Below are positions 1-8,483 of a stretch of DNA of 64,000 nt, in pieces; positions within the stretch are counted from its first letter, which is position 1; every line of letters begins with the position of its first letter. The DNA lies in assembly GCF_001628715.1 (NCBI RefSeq), contig NZ_CP011120.1, forward strand, positions 1,891,501 through 1,955,500. The letters are read 5' to 3'. The notes under the pieces were generated by a model. That model was not told where the DNA came from and ran no database searches. It was given only the letters and a program-made list of their open reading frames with translations. This DNA comes from Acetobacter oryzifermentans (GTDB taxonomy: Bacteria; Pseudomonadota; Alphaproteobacteria; Acetobacterales; Acetobacteraceae). Position numbers and translations under genes: made by a program.

Positions 1-166
1 CAACACCCTGAGGCAGCAGAATGCCCCACATGCCCGGCAGCCATAAAAGCCACGTACCTATGGGCCTATCCAGCCGTGCAAGCAAAGCATAGGCCTGCAA
101 TGCTGGTGGTAGATGGGCAATCCACCCTGTAATGCGGATATCTGTATGGCTGGAAGAAACTGACAC
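1..166 (-). CDS. ubiA: 4-hydroxybenzoate polyprenyltransferase, N-terminal part (cut by window edge)
   Basis: Reading the minus strand from a GTG at 166 gives an open frame to the edge. Around residues 31-50 it contains LLARLDRPIGTWLL followed by a Trp-rich hydrophobic segment, the typical start of UbiA, the membrane prenyltransferase that attaches the isoprenoid tail to 4-hydroxybenzoate in ubiquinone synthesis. Only about 55 residues are in the window, so the Asp-rich prenyl-diphosphate motifs cannot be seen. An in-frame stop lies just upstream of the GTG, which supports this start. The gene is divergent from rsmE, an arrangement common in alphaproteobacteria. The N-terminal motif is convincing; the exact start is less sure. 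Confidence 0.8.
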   Translation of the reverse strand, partial: MSVSSSHTDIRITGWIAHLPPALQAYALLARLDRPIGTWLLWLPGMWGILLPQGV

Positions 167-274
167 GGCTGCTCACGTATCCTGTTCAGAAAGGCATATG
201 GTGTTAAGGGCTGGTGTTCTATGCCACAAAGCGGGAATCACTTACACCTTTCAGCTTAGACAGACCCGGTAACC

Positions 275-1048
275 ATGGTTGTAACAGATGCCACAGCGCA
301 CCTTCCGCGCCTTTACAATGCTCCAGAAACGTTGGGAGACGCCCAAACAGGCCTAACTCTGCCCATCGCGCCAGATCAGGCCCGCTACCTGGGCACCGTG
401 CTGCGCAAAAAAGCCGGAGACCATGTGCGCATCTTCAACGCAAAAAGTGGAGAATGGCTGGCCCGCATTACGGAAATCCGGAAGGATAAAGGTTTTTTTG
501 CGCTAGAACACCAATTGCGCTCCCCCACGCCACAACCTGCTTTGGTTCTGGCTTTTGCCCTATTAAAGCGTGATGCCACCGACTTGGCCTTGCGCATGGG
601 CACGGAACTGGGTGTCACGCACTTTGTGCCCCTTATAACCGAACGCACCAATACTCACCGCATCAACCCAGACCGCCTGCACGCCATCGCCACCGAAGCC
701 ACGGAGCAATGTGAGCGCTTTGATGTGCCACATATAGAGTCCCCACAGTCATTCACAGATTTTCTGGCAAGCTGGCCACAGGAACACCGCCTGTTTGCAG
801 CCATAGAACGTGGAGAGAACCGGGCAATACATACCCCCGCGCTGTTACCCGATGCACATGCAGGTGATGGTTTTTTAGTTGGCCCTGAAGGTGGCCTAAG
901 TGATAGAGAATGTCAGATGATGCTGAAATATTCCTGCATCACCCCAATATCCCTAGGCCCGTTGGTGTTGCGGGCTGATACAGCCGTTGCTGCTGGGCTT
1001 GCTCTTATAGGCTGTGGCTTGCGTTCGGCTGCGGTTTTGTCACAATAA
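275..1048 (+). CDS. rsmE: 16S rRNA m3U1498 methyltransferase RsmE
   Basis: A SPOUT-fold methyltransferase of 257 residues, the usual family length. RsmE methylates N3 of U1498 in 16S rRNA using S-adenosylmethionine. The N-terminal PUA-like part contains YLGTVLRKKAGD (about residues 38-49). The C-terminal knot carries the SAM-binding motifs GPEGG (about 203) and LGPLVLRADTA (about 227-237). The family norm in the second motif is LGxRILRTETA, so this copy is slightly diverged but complete. The next gene on the same strand is gshA, 69 bp downstream. The ATG at 275 gives a normal N-terminus. Confidence 0.95.
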   Translation: MVVTDATAHLPRLYNAPETLGDAQTGLTLPIAPDQARYLGTVLRKKAGDHVRIFNAKSGEWLARITEIRKDKGFFALEHQLRSPTPQPALVLAFALLKRDATDLALRMGTELGVTHFVPLITERTNTHRINPDRLHAIATEATEQCERFDVPHIESPQSFTDFLASWPQEHRLFAAIERGENRAIHTPALLPDAHAGDGFLVGPEGGLSDRECQMMLKYSCITPISLGPLVLRADTAVAAGLALIGCGLRSAAVLSQ

Positions 1049-1117
1049 CGCTTCCATATCTTCGCTTTGCTGGCGCAGAGTGCGATTTCTCTGTTTTTCA
1101 AGGATCTGTGATACCCC

Positions 1118-2527
1118 ATGTCCAACCCCGGCGCATCAGATGAAACCCCTGCCCGCACCGTTGCACAGCTGGCCGAAGTGCTTGCGCAGGGATGCAAGCC
1201 GCGTGACGCATGGCGGATTGGCACGGAACACGAAAAATTCGGCTTTCTGCGTCCAGAATCCGTAAAAGAAGGGCAAAAAGCTTATTCTGCCCCGCCTTAT
1301 GCCCCCAATGGTATTGAAGCGCTGCTCAAAGGTCTGCAAAAGTTTGAGCCGGATGATTGGACATCTGTTCTCGATAACAACAACATCATCGGCCTGAAAG
1401 GGCGTGGTGAAGCCGCAGGGGCTGCTATTTCCCTTGAACCTGCTGGGCAGTTTGAACTTTCTGGCGCGCCTTTGCGCACGTTGCACGAAACAGCAGAAGA
1501 ACTGACAGCCCATTTTGATGCAGTACGCCCTATTGCACGTGAACTTGGGCTGGGGTTTGCCCCTTTGGGGTTCCACCCCACTGCCACACGGGCAGAACTG
1601 CCGTGGATGCCAAAATCCCGCTACGCCATTATGCGTGAATACATGCCCAAAGTTGGCTCAATGGGTTTGGACATGATGCAGCGTACCTGCACCGTGCAGG
1701 TTAATCTGGATTTTGGGTCTGAGCAGGACATGGTGCGCAAAATGCGTGTTTCCATGGCGCTACAACCTGTAGCTACAGCCCTGTTTGCCAATTCTCCTTT
1801 TGTAGAAGGCAAGCCCAACAACATTCTTTCCAACCGCGCGCAGGTCTGGACAGATACAGACAACGCCCGCTCCGGCATGCTGGCATGTGTGTTTGAAGAT
1901 GACTTCAGTTTTGAACGCTATGTGGAATGGGTGCTGGATGTGCCCATGTATTTCATTATGCGTGATGGCAAGATGCGCAACGTGGCGGGCCGCTCCTTCC
2001 GCGCATGGATGAATGGTGAACGGCAAGATGGTCTGGAAGATGTAACCCCCACCATTGGGGATTTTGAAGACCACATTACAACAGCCTTCCCCGATGTGCG
2101 GCTTAAGCAGTTTTTGGAAATGCGTGGGGCAGATGCTGGCTCACCTGAAATGATGCTGGCTCTTTCCACTTTGTGGACAGGCCTGCTGTATGATGATGCA
2201 GCCTTAGAATCCGCTTGGGAACTCGTTAAGTCTCACCCGTGGGAAGACTACGTGAAACTGCGGGATATTGTGCCACTTATGGGGCTGGATACGCCTTGGG
2301 GCGAAGGCACAGTGCGCGATCTGGCCGCACAAATGATTGCCATTGCCATGGACGGCCTACAGGGACGAGACATGACGGATGAAAGCGGACAAACGGAATG
2401 GGTTTACCTTGCCCCCCTCACCTCTTTGGTGGCTGGTGCCCCCACACAGGCCGAACGTTGGTTGGAACGTTATTACGGCGCATGGATGGGTGATGTAAAC
2501 CGCATCTTCCTAGAAGCTGAAGTCTGA
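1118..2527 (+). CDS. gshA: glutamate-cysteine ligase
   Basis: 469 residues of the GCS2 family (plant/alphaproteobacterial-type glutamate-cysteine ligase), which makes gamma-glutamylcysteine from Glu, Cys and ATP, the first step of glutathione synthesis. Recognisable blocks are IGTEHEKFGF (about residues 33-42), GLKGRGEAAGAAISLEPAGQ (about 92-111), the MQRTCTVQVNLDF strand near 187-199 and YFIMRDGK near 276. It follows rsmE on the same strand and is closed by a strong hairpin terminator directly after the stop. The cytosolic enzyme is full length with no sign of disruption. gshB is not in the window. Confidence 0.95.
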   Translation: MSNPGASDETPARTVAQLAEVLAQGCKPRDAWRIGTEHEKFGFLRPESVKEGQKAYSAPPYAPNGIEALLKGLQKFEPDDWTSVLDNNNIIGLKGRGEAAGAAISLEPAGQFELSGAPLRTLHETAEELTAHFDAVRPIARELGLGFAPLGFHPTATRAELPWMPKSRYAIMREYMPKVGSMGLDMMQRTCTVQVNLDFGSEQDMVRKMRVSMALQPVATALFANSPFVEGKPNNILSNRAQVWTDTDNARSGMLACVFEDDFSFERYVEWVLDVPMYFIMRDGKMRNVAGRSFRAWMNGERQDGLEDVTPTIGDFEDHITTAFPDVRLKQFLEMRGADAGSPEMMLALSTLWTGLLYDDAALESAWELVKSHPWEDYVKLRDIVPLMGLDTPWGEGTVRDLAAQMIAIAMDGLQGRDMTDESGQTEWVYLAPLTSLVAGAPTQAERWLERYYGAWMGDVNRIFLEAEV

Positions 2528-2551
2528 ACGACCGCATATAATACGACCAAT

Positions 2552-2578
2552 AAAAAGCAGCGTCAGGCTGCTTTTTTT
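2552..2578 (+). terminator. Rho-independent terminator after gshA, overlapping the MFS gene end
   Basis: Perfect 10-bp stem AAAAAGCAGC/GCTGCTTTTT with loop GTCAG, then a T run, 25 nt after the gshA stop. The right half of the hairpin is also the last codons and stop region of the convergent MFS gene (stop complement 2563-2565), so coding sequence and terminator share bases. The A run on the left side allows it to act on the minus strand too. Confidence 0.85.
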
Positions 2579-3954
2579 GTATTCAGAAACAAACGGCTTG
2601 CACTTAACGTGGCGGCAAATAACGCAACACATCCGGCCATAAGCAGGCATTTTTGCGTGGCCCCATGCACAAACCACGTAAAAAAGGCCGCAACCCCCAT
2701 AGCCCCCAAGGTCTGCCCAGCTTGGCGCGCAACCTGCACCATACCACTGGCCCCGCCCGCGCGGTTATGAGGTGCAGCCACCATCATGGCCCGATTATTG
2801 GGGGGCTGAAAAAAACCAAACCCCCAGCCTGCTACACCGGTACGCCATGCAATATCCCACACAGAAGGATGAGCAGGCAGCAGCCACAACAAAAAGAACC
2901 CCAATGCCGTTGTACTCAGCCCGATGGAAGACAACACACCAGCAGAAACCTTATCCGCCACCCGCCGGATAAGCGGAGCAGCGCACATAATGCCTAACGG
3001 CCAAGGGGTAATCAGCAAACCCGTTGCAGCCGAACTAAGGCCAAGAGTGTTGTGCAACGTAAACGGCATGGAAACGATATAGAAATTAGAGGCCACAAAA
3101 CCACAGAACCCGGTGATAAAAGCCACTGCGAATTCTGGATTTTCAAGCAGATCAACCGGCAAAATTGGTTGCGGAGCTTCTGCCTCACGCCGCACCAGCA
3201 GCACTCCGGCGGCAAGCCCAGCCAGAAGCAATGCACAGGAAATGGCTGTGTTTTGAGAATGCGCCAGCCCATCTCCTCCCATTACGGAGGCACCAAAAGC
3301 CAGCATACACAATATGCTGCCTGTAATATCCAACTTGCCAGAAGTGCGCGGTACTGTAGGCAGTGCATAAAAAGCCATGCCCAAGGCCAAAGCCCCAAAC
3401 GGCAAATTAATCCAGAACAGCCATGGCCAAGACCCAATAGTGAGAATAGCCGCAGCAGCCGTAGGGCCTAATGCCACACCAAGCGCTACCACAACGCCAT
3501 TAAGGGCAATGCCGCGCCCTATTTCTGCATGCGGGTAAATAAAACGCACCAGCGCGATATTCACACTCATAATACAGGCGCCGCCAATGCCCTGCAACAC
3601 GCGCGCACCCGCCAAAATAGGCAAGCTGGTGGCCGTAGCACAGAACAGGGATGACACCATGAAAATGATAATCCCAACCTGACAAAGCCGGGCAAACCCT
3701 ACCCTGCTCCCCAATGCTGCCAACGGCAGAAGAGAAACCAGACTGGCCATCTGATAGGCATTTACAACCCAGATGGATGAAGATGAGGATGCGTTTAAAT
3801 CTCGCGCAATATCGGGCAGCGCAACATTGGCAATGGCGTAATCCAGCAATGCCAGAAAAACAGAAAGCGCCACAGCCAGCATGGCCATATTGCGGGCAGC
3901 TCCATGCAGCCCATCCACCACGGGTGCTGACTGAGAAGTGGGGAGCTGTGTCAT
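2563..3954 (-). CDS. MFS transporter, DHA2 (EmrB/QacA-like) drug efflux type
   Basis: 463 residues, almost entirely hydrophobic helices, with the first helix at about residues 22-42. The N-terminal half has the Asp-containing helix LDYAIANVALPDIARDLN, which resembles motif D1 of the DHA2 family. The C-terminal half has FGFFQPPNNRAMMVAAP and the following RAGGASGMVQVARQAGQTLG segment, characteristic of 14-helix proton-driven multidrug exporters. It therefore probably exports small toxic compounds across the inner membrane; the substrate cannot be told. No membrane-fusion partner (EmrA) is adjacent. Convergent with gshA; a possible small exported protein gene lies just upstream. Confidence 0.88.
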   Translation of the reverse strand: MTQLPTSQSAPVVDGLHGAARNMAMLAVALSVFLALLDYAIANVALPDIARDLNASSSSSIWVVNAYQMASLVSLLPLAALGSRVGFARLCQVGIIIFMVSSLFCATATSLPILAGARVLQGIGGACIMSVNIALVRFIYPHAEIGRGIALNGVVVALGVALGPTAAAAILTIGSWPWLFWINLPFGALALGMAFYALPTVPRTSGKLDITGSILCMLAFGASVMGGDGLAHSQNTAISCALLLAGLAAGVLLVRREAEAPQPILPVDLLENPEFAVAFITGFCGFVASNFYIVSMPFTLHNTLGLSSAATGLLITPWPLGIMCAAPLIRRVADKVSAGVLSSIGLSTTALGFFLLWLLPAHPSVWDIAWRTGVAGWGFGFFQPPNNRAMMVAAPHNRAGGASGMVQVARQAGQTLGAMGVAAFFTWFVHGATQKCLLMAGCVALFAATLSASRLFLNTKKAA

Positions 3955-3984
3955 GGAACAAAACGTCCTTCTGCCTGCAAGGCG

Positions 3985-4161
3985 TTACTTACCTGCTTTT
4001 TCTGGGAAACCAGAACGCACGCAGGCATGTTTCTCCCACCCACCTTGCACAGCCAATGTATGAGCCGCAGCCTCGCACGCCAGTTCAGACGCCATAGGCA
4101 AAACAATATGGGCACTACCTGATGCAGTGCCCCATGCAACAAGAAACCATGCAGCAATCAT
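3985..4161 (-). CDS. possible small exported protein (58 aa)
   Basis: A minus-strand frame with ATG at 4161 and TAA at 3985-3987 encodes 58 residues. The protein starts with a hydrophobic stretch (MIAAWFLVAWGTASG), followed by a polar body with two cysteines (ELACEAAAH and EKHACVR). This looks like a signal peptide plus a small two-Cys periplasmic domain. It ends 30 bp before the MFS start on the same strand, so the two may be co-transcribed. No family is recognised and the ribosome-binding site is weak. A longer frame overlapping it (4157-3951) reads poorly as protein and is less likely. Confidence 0.4.
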   Translation of the reverse strand: MIAAWFLVAWGTASGSAHIVLPMASELACEAAAHTLAVQGGWEKHACVRSGFPEKAGK

Positions 4162-4187
4162 GGAGCCTATGCTTTCATCCTCATCTT

Positions 4188-4227
4188 GTCAGAACAGTAT
4201 TATAGTGGCTGCCAATACTGCTCTGAC
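4188..4227. repeat. inverted repeat, 14-nt arms with 12-nt loop
   Basis: GTCAGAACAGTATT (4188-4201) and AATACTGCTCTGAC (4214-4227) are complementary apart from one position. The repeat lies between the der stop (4254) and the start of the small exported-protein frame (4161). Neither side has a T run, so it is not a classic intrinsic terminator. It could stabilise the der mRNA 3' end or act as an operator for the small-ORF/MFS unit. Confidence 0.6.
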
Positions 4228-4253
4228 GAGAAGGCGAGACGACACTTATCAGA

Positions 4254-5693
4254 TCAAGAATCTGCGTAAGGGTTTTTGGTGCCGCGCGTTTGCAGGCGGA
4301 TAGGCACACCCGGCAGGTCAAACGTTTCACGCAAGCCATTTACGAGATAGCGCTTATAATCATCCGGCAGTTGCTCTGCCCGCGTACCAAATATGACAAA
4401 CGTTGGCGGACGAGATTTAACCTGCGTAATATACCGCAGCTTCAACCGACGCCCCTGCACCAATGGCGGCTGATGGCGTTCCAGCATTTCCTCAAACCAG
4501 CGATTGAGGGCGCCTGTTGGCACACGTGCGTTCCATACTGTCCATGCATCACGCACTGCGGGCAGCAGCTTGTGAATGGAAGCCCCGGTGAGTGCAGAAA
4601 AAGTAACAACTGGCACGCCCCGCATCTGCGCCAGAGAAATGCTCAGGCGGTCCAGAATAGCATTGCGCGTGGCTACCCGATCCTGCACGGCATCCCATTT
4701 ATTCAGAGCCAATACACAGGCACGGCCTTCACGCTCAATTAAGCGGGCAATCTGCAAATCCTGCTCATGCACACCCAATGTAGCATCCAGAACCAGTACG
4801 GCGACTTCTGCCATTTTCAGCGCTTCGATAGCAGCCGAAACGGACATTTTTTCCAGAGATTCATCAATGCGCGCTTTTTTGCGCAAACCCGCCGTATCTA
4901 CAATTTCAAACGTATCATCGCCATCTCGCAGCGTTACGGCAATGGAATCTCGGGTTAGCCCTGCTTCCGGGCCGGTAATCATACGTTCTTCACCCAAAAG
5001 GGCGTTCATGAGGGTAGATTTACCCGCATTGGGCCGCCCCACAATAGCCACACGCAGCGGGCCTGTAGGGCGCGGAGGTTCTTCCCCTTCTTCTACAGCA
5101 AAATCATCTTCTGCTTCGATTTCAGGTTCTGCCTTATGCTCCGGCCCTGCGGGCAGCCTATCGGCAATTTCCCACATCAAATCGGTCACACCTTCACCGT
5201 GTTCGGCAGAAAGCGCCAAAGGCTCACCCAAACCCAGCGCATAGGCTTCCATTGCAGAAGCCGTGCCAAGCCGCCCTTCGGTTTTATTGGCAACCAACAG
5301 CACAGGCCGGTTCTGGCGCCGTATCCACTGCGCAAAATGCTCATCCGCTGGCGTAATACCGGCGCGCGCATCTACACAAAACAGCACCAAATCTGCTTCA
5401 CGCACAGCGCTTTCAGAAGAAAAGCGCATCCGTCCAAACAGGCTTTCGGGGGCAGCTTCTTCCAAGCCGGCTGTATCAATCAACCGCACATAGCGCCCAC
5501 GAATAAGGGCTACACCTTCCTTGCGGTCTCGGGTTACGCCGGGCGTATCCGCCACAAGCGCCTGCCTACGCCCGACAAGGCGGTTGAACAGCGTGGATTT
5601 ACCAACATTTGGCCGACCTGCAATAACAACAACAGGCATATCCCCCGTAGGAAGCGGCGGAGGTGGGCGCATAGATTTGCGGCGATCAGCCAT
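4254..5693 (-). CDS. der: ribosome-assembly GTPase Der (EngA)
   Basis: 479 residues with two tandem GTPase domains and a KH-like C-terminus, the unique Der layout. First P-loop GRPNVGKST at residues 26-34, with DTPGVTRD and the NK(T/A)D-type NKTE following. Second P-loop GRPNAGKST near 218, then DTAGL and NKWD. The C-terminal domain ends with KNPYADS. Der acts in 50S subunit maturation. An acidic linker (EPEIEAEDDFAVEEGEE) separates the G domains. The ATG overlaps the end of the bamB-like gene by 8 bp, indicating translational coupling; a start at the internal Met19 is also possible. Confidence 0.96.
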   Translation of the reverse strand: MADRRKSMRPPPPLPTGDMPVVVIAGRPNVGKSTLFNRLVGRRQALVADTPGVTRDRKEGVALIRGRYVRLIDTAGLEEAAPESLFGRMRFSSESAVREADLVLFCVDARAGITPADEHFAQWIRRQNRPVLLVANKTEGRLGTASAMEAYALGLGEPLALSAEHGEGVTDLMWEIADRLPAGPEHKAEPEIEAEDDFAVEEGEEPPRPTGPLRVAIVGRPNAGKSTLMNALLGEERMITGPEAGLTRDSIAVTLRDGDDTFEIVDTAGLRKKARIDESLEKMSVSAAIEALKMAEVAVLVLDATLGVHEQDLQIARLIEREGRACVLALNKWDAVQDRVATRNAILDRLSISLAQMRGVPVVTFSALTGASIHKLLPAVRDAWTVWNARVPTGALNRWFEEMLERHQPPLVQGRRLKLRYITQVKSRPPTFVIFGTRAEQLPDDYKRYLVNGLRETFDLPGVPIRLQTRGTKNPYADS

Positions 5694-7083
5694 AAGAGCA
5701 AAGGTTCCCGTCGTTTGTCACGATCAGCATCTGGTTATCTACGATAATTGGCGGCACGAAAGAAACGGCATCCATGCTGTCTACTGATATAATTGCACCT
5801 GTTGTCGGGTTAATCCGCACCATACCATTTTCTGGCAAAGAGCTTAGACAAACCAGTTCGCCGCCCACCAGCATGGGGCCAAACCAGGTTACGATATCTT
5901 TGTGCACATCCACGCGCCGGAAGCGCCGCAGTTGCGTAATCCAACGCACATGGCCAGAAAGGCGGTCAATACATGCAATCTGCTGATCTAGCGAGACCAC
6001 AAAAAGCCAATCCCCCACGCAAAGCAGGCTGTTCTGGCTGGCAACCGAGCGTTCCCACACACGGCGGCCTGTGCGGATATCAATAGCAGCCAACACCTGC
6101 GCCATACTAACGGCATACACAATGCTATCAACAATAACAGGCAAGCCACGCACGCAGGAAAGATCCAACGTACTGGCCTGACTGTTGACGTTGCCCATCA
6201 TGTCACTCCAGACAACCTCACCACTTTCCACTCGGAAAGCAACAAGATCACCCCCACCAAATCCGGCCACCACAATGCCGTTATCTACAGCAGGAGCTGG
6301 CTGGCCAAATACGGTGGTTTCCACAGATGTAGCGGTATATGCCCACAACTGGCGGCCTGTGGCAGAATCCAGCGCAAAAAACCGCTCATCAATCGTGCCA
6401 AAGAAAACACGCCCGCCAGCAACTGTTGGGGCAGAACGGCCCGGTGCGCCGTTGGTGGTTTTCCACTTTACTTTGCCGGTTGCCGCATCCACCGCCATAG
6501 TTTGGGAAATGCCATCTACAATGTAAACAACACCGCCATCTACGGCCAAACCGCCGCCCATATTGGCAGAGTAAGACTTTTTGGGCCGTGGGTTATACGC
6601 CCAAATATGGCGCATACCGGGCCAAGAAAAAGCCCGCACAACGCCTTGGGCATCCATAACAAACAGGCGGCCATCCTGCACAACGGGTGGCGCAGGAATA
6701 AGCCCGCGGCCCAAAGTGCCAAGTGCAGCCCATGCCATGAAATCTGGCTGAGAGATACCGGCCCCGATATCCTTGCTCCACCTTTTATGCAGGCCGCCCC
6801 ACGCATAATTGCTGCCGGTATGGGCTGAAACACGCCCACAAATAGGCCATTCTGAAACACTCATAGGGGCAGGTATTGTAATGGGCGTATGATCGTCCGG
6901 ATCAACCATCAGCCCAGAGCCGGAAGATAGAATATCCGTGCGGTGCCCAGCCAGAATGGGCTTTCTATCACTCTCAAACATAGTGCACCCAGCTAGCGCG
7001 GGGGCCAAAGCGGCCCCTCCCAACAGGGCACGGCGTGAAAGTCCGGAACGTCTGGTTGCGCTGGATTTCTTGTTGCTGCTCAT
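5686..7083 (-). CDS. bamB: BamB-like outer-membrane assembly lipoprotein (PQQ-type beta-propeller)
   Basis: 465 residues from the ATG at 7083. The N-terminus has a twin-arginine-like SRRALLGG, a hydrophobic core and the lipobox ALAGC (Cys about 33), so it is predicted to be a lipoprotein. The rest is a repeated PQQ-like propeller with blades such as ATGKVKWKT, ATGRQLWAY, IRTGRRVWER and LSGHVRWITQ. BamB is a scaffold of the BAM complex that inserts outer-membrane beta-barrels. The neighbours (YfgM-like and Der) match the usual yfgM-bamB-der order. A TTG at 7107 would overlap the upstream gene by 20 bp and is less likely. The Tat-like motif is unusual and may be fortuitous. Confidence 0.88.
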   Translation of the reverse strand: MSSNKKSSATRRSGLSRRALLGGAALAPALAGCTMFESDRKPILAGHRTDILSSGSGLMVDPDDHTPITIPAPMSVSEWPICGRVSAHTGSNYAWGGLHKRWSKDIGAGISQPDFMAWAALGTLGRGLIPAPPVVQDGRLFVMDAQGVVRAFSWPGMRHIWAYNPRPKKSYSANMGGGLAVDGGVVYIVDGISQTMAVDAATGKVKWKTTNGAPGRSAPTVAGGRVFFGTIDERFFALDSATGRQLWAYTATSVETTVFGQPAPAVDNGIVVAGFGGGDLVAFRVESGEVVWSDMMGNVNSQASTLDLSCVRGLPVIVDSIVYAVSMAQVLAAIDIRTGRRVWERSVASQNSLLCVGDWLFVVSLDQQIACIDRLSGHVRWITQLRRFRRVDVHKDIVTWFGPMLVGGELVCLSSLPENGMVRINPTTGAIISVDSMDAVSFVPPIIVDNQMLIVTNDGNLCSYG

Positions 7084-7087
7084 TCTA

Positions 7088-7783
7088 CTAGCCTGCTGTC
7101 GGATCAAGGGCCTGCATCATATCCTGCGCCCGGTTGCGTACGCCCTGAGGAACATCCTGCGCAGCCTGTAGCGCTGCAAATTTCTGCCGCGCCTCTGCCA
7201 CATGTCCTTCGCGCACATCCAGAACTGCCAAGGCTTCCATGGCCAAACCATTCCATGGCTTACCTTTGCCAGTAAGCAGCGCAAGGCGAGAACGCAGCGT
7301 AGCGGGCTCTCCCGTATCCAGCTGTTTTTGGCACCACAGCAAGGTTGCCAGATCACGCAGTGCAGAATCCGCATTGGGGTCCTTCTGCACGGCATCCCAC
7401 GCGGCTAGCGCCCCTTTTACATCACCCCGCGCTGCCTGCACGCCCCCTTCCTGCAAACGGGCCAGAACAGCCACACCTTTTGCATCGGAAGATGCTAATT
7501 TCTGCAACGAGGCCAAGCCCGCCTGCGCGGTAGTGGTAAGATCTACCGTGCCTGATGAAGGAGTTGAGGGCAGATGGTCTGTCTGCCGCAAGGCCGTAAG
7601 ATACGTTCCTGTGGCTTCCAACGCCTGAGATTTCTGGTTGGAAACATGCCAAGACCACGCACCAATGCCTGCAAGCACGGCCACAACCAGCCCAAGGCCA
7701 GCACCGGCATAGCGCTTTGCTGCCATACGCAGGCGCTCGGCCTGCATTTCCTCATCAACTTCCTTGAAAAGATCCTCTGCCAC
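7088..7783 (-). CDS. YfgM-like TPR membrane protein
   Basis: 231 residues: a short cytosolic N-terminus (MAEDLFKEVDEEMQ), one membrane helix at about residues 28-46 (GLGLVVAVLAGIGAWSW) and a periplasmic alpha-helical, Ala-rich TPR-type domain. This matches the YfgM family (TPR_21), an ancillary SecYEG/periplasmic-chaperone partner normally encoded beside bamB and der, as here. The stop is 4 bp before the bamB-like ATG. First gene of a likely three-gene unit with bamB and der. Confidence 0.85.
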   Translation of the reverse strand: MAEDLFKEVDEEMQAERLRMAAKRYAGAGLGLVVAVLAGIGAWSWHVSNQKSQALEATGTYLTALRQTDHLPSTPSSGTVDLTTTAQAGLASLQKLASSDAKGVAVLARLQEGGVQAARGDVKGALAAWDAVQKDPNADSALRDLATLLWCQKQLDTGEPATLRSRLALLTGKGKPWNGLAMEALAVLDVREGHVAEARQKFAALQAAQDVPQGVRNRAQDMMQALDPTAG

Positions 7784-7939
7784 GGTCTGGCCTGTTCCTG
7801 TCTGCTGGCGTTCTGCCTGACGGCTTTGTGTTACCGTCTATCTGCCTCAGCCGGGGGTATCATACAAGTCATACAGGCAATCAGCCTGATGGCGGCTCTT
7901 TTACTGCTGTACCAGAAAACAGCCGCCCTGCCGAAAACT

Positions 7940-8335
7940 TTAGTGCTCTGCCTTCTGTAATTTGCTGCCACCAGCCTTGAGAGCCGTGGTTAACTTGGTG
8001 AAATTACCAGCAATACGTTTTTGCACGGTGCTGCTGCCCTCATGGATATGGGCAATTTTTTCACGCGCTTCGTTGCTAATAGCTGTTTCTTCCTTAACGG
8101 CAGCCTTGGCTACACAGCTATTATAGGTGCGTGCTGCTTTTTCGTACGCACTTACCTTATCAACACTGGCGTTATATTTATCAACGGAAGACACTTCTAC
8201 AGAAGGTGCAACAGGTTCTGCGCCACAGGCGCTGGCTGTCCACATCTTGTCTGCTGCCTGAGCAGGCAGGGCAAGTATGCCGCACAACTGCGCCGCTGCA
8301 AGCCCGGCGATAAGATAAAAACCTTTCCTAATCAT
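7940..8335 (-). CDS. secreted hypothetical protein (131 aa)
   Basis: A clear Sec signal peptide (hydrophobic core LIAGLAAAQLCGILAL, cleavage after AQA at about residue 27) precedes a small helical, Ala/Lys/Ser-rich protein. It has two cysteines (SACGAEP and NSCVAKA) that could form a disulfide. It is predicted to be periplasmic or secreted. No family is recognised; length and composition recall small secreted proteins of unknown role in acetic acid bacteria. It stands alone on the minus strand. The 156 bp between it and the yfgM-like gene shows no gene. Confidence 0.75.
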   Translation of the reverse strand: MIRKGFYLIAGLAAAQLCGILALPAQAADKMWTASACGAEPVAPSVEVSSVDKYNASVDKVSAYEKAARTYNSCVAKAAVKEETAISNEAREKIAHIHEGSSTVQKRIAGNFTKLTTALKAGGSKLQKAEH

Positions 8336-8483
8336 TCCTGTATCCCCGATTCAGAGCAGAGATATTTTTCTGCCCAGTTTATAACTCTACCATCAGCAAA
8401 CGCTTCTTGCACAGGCAGCGCAAATGTCCACACCTGCGCGCACTGGGTTGGAAAAAAAACCGGAAGACAGTATAGGCGCGATA

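Noticed and set aside
3951..4157. 68-residue minus-strand frame upstream of the MFS gene
   Set aside because: It overlaps the MFS start and reads poorly; the alternative 58-residue frame with a signal-peptide-like start is more protein-like.
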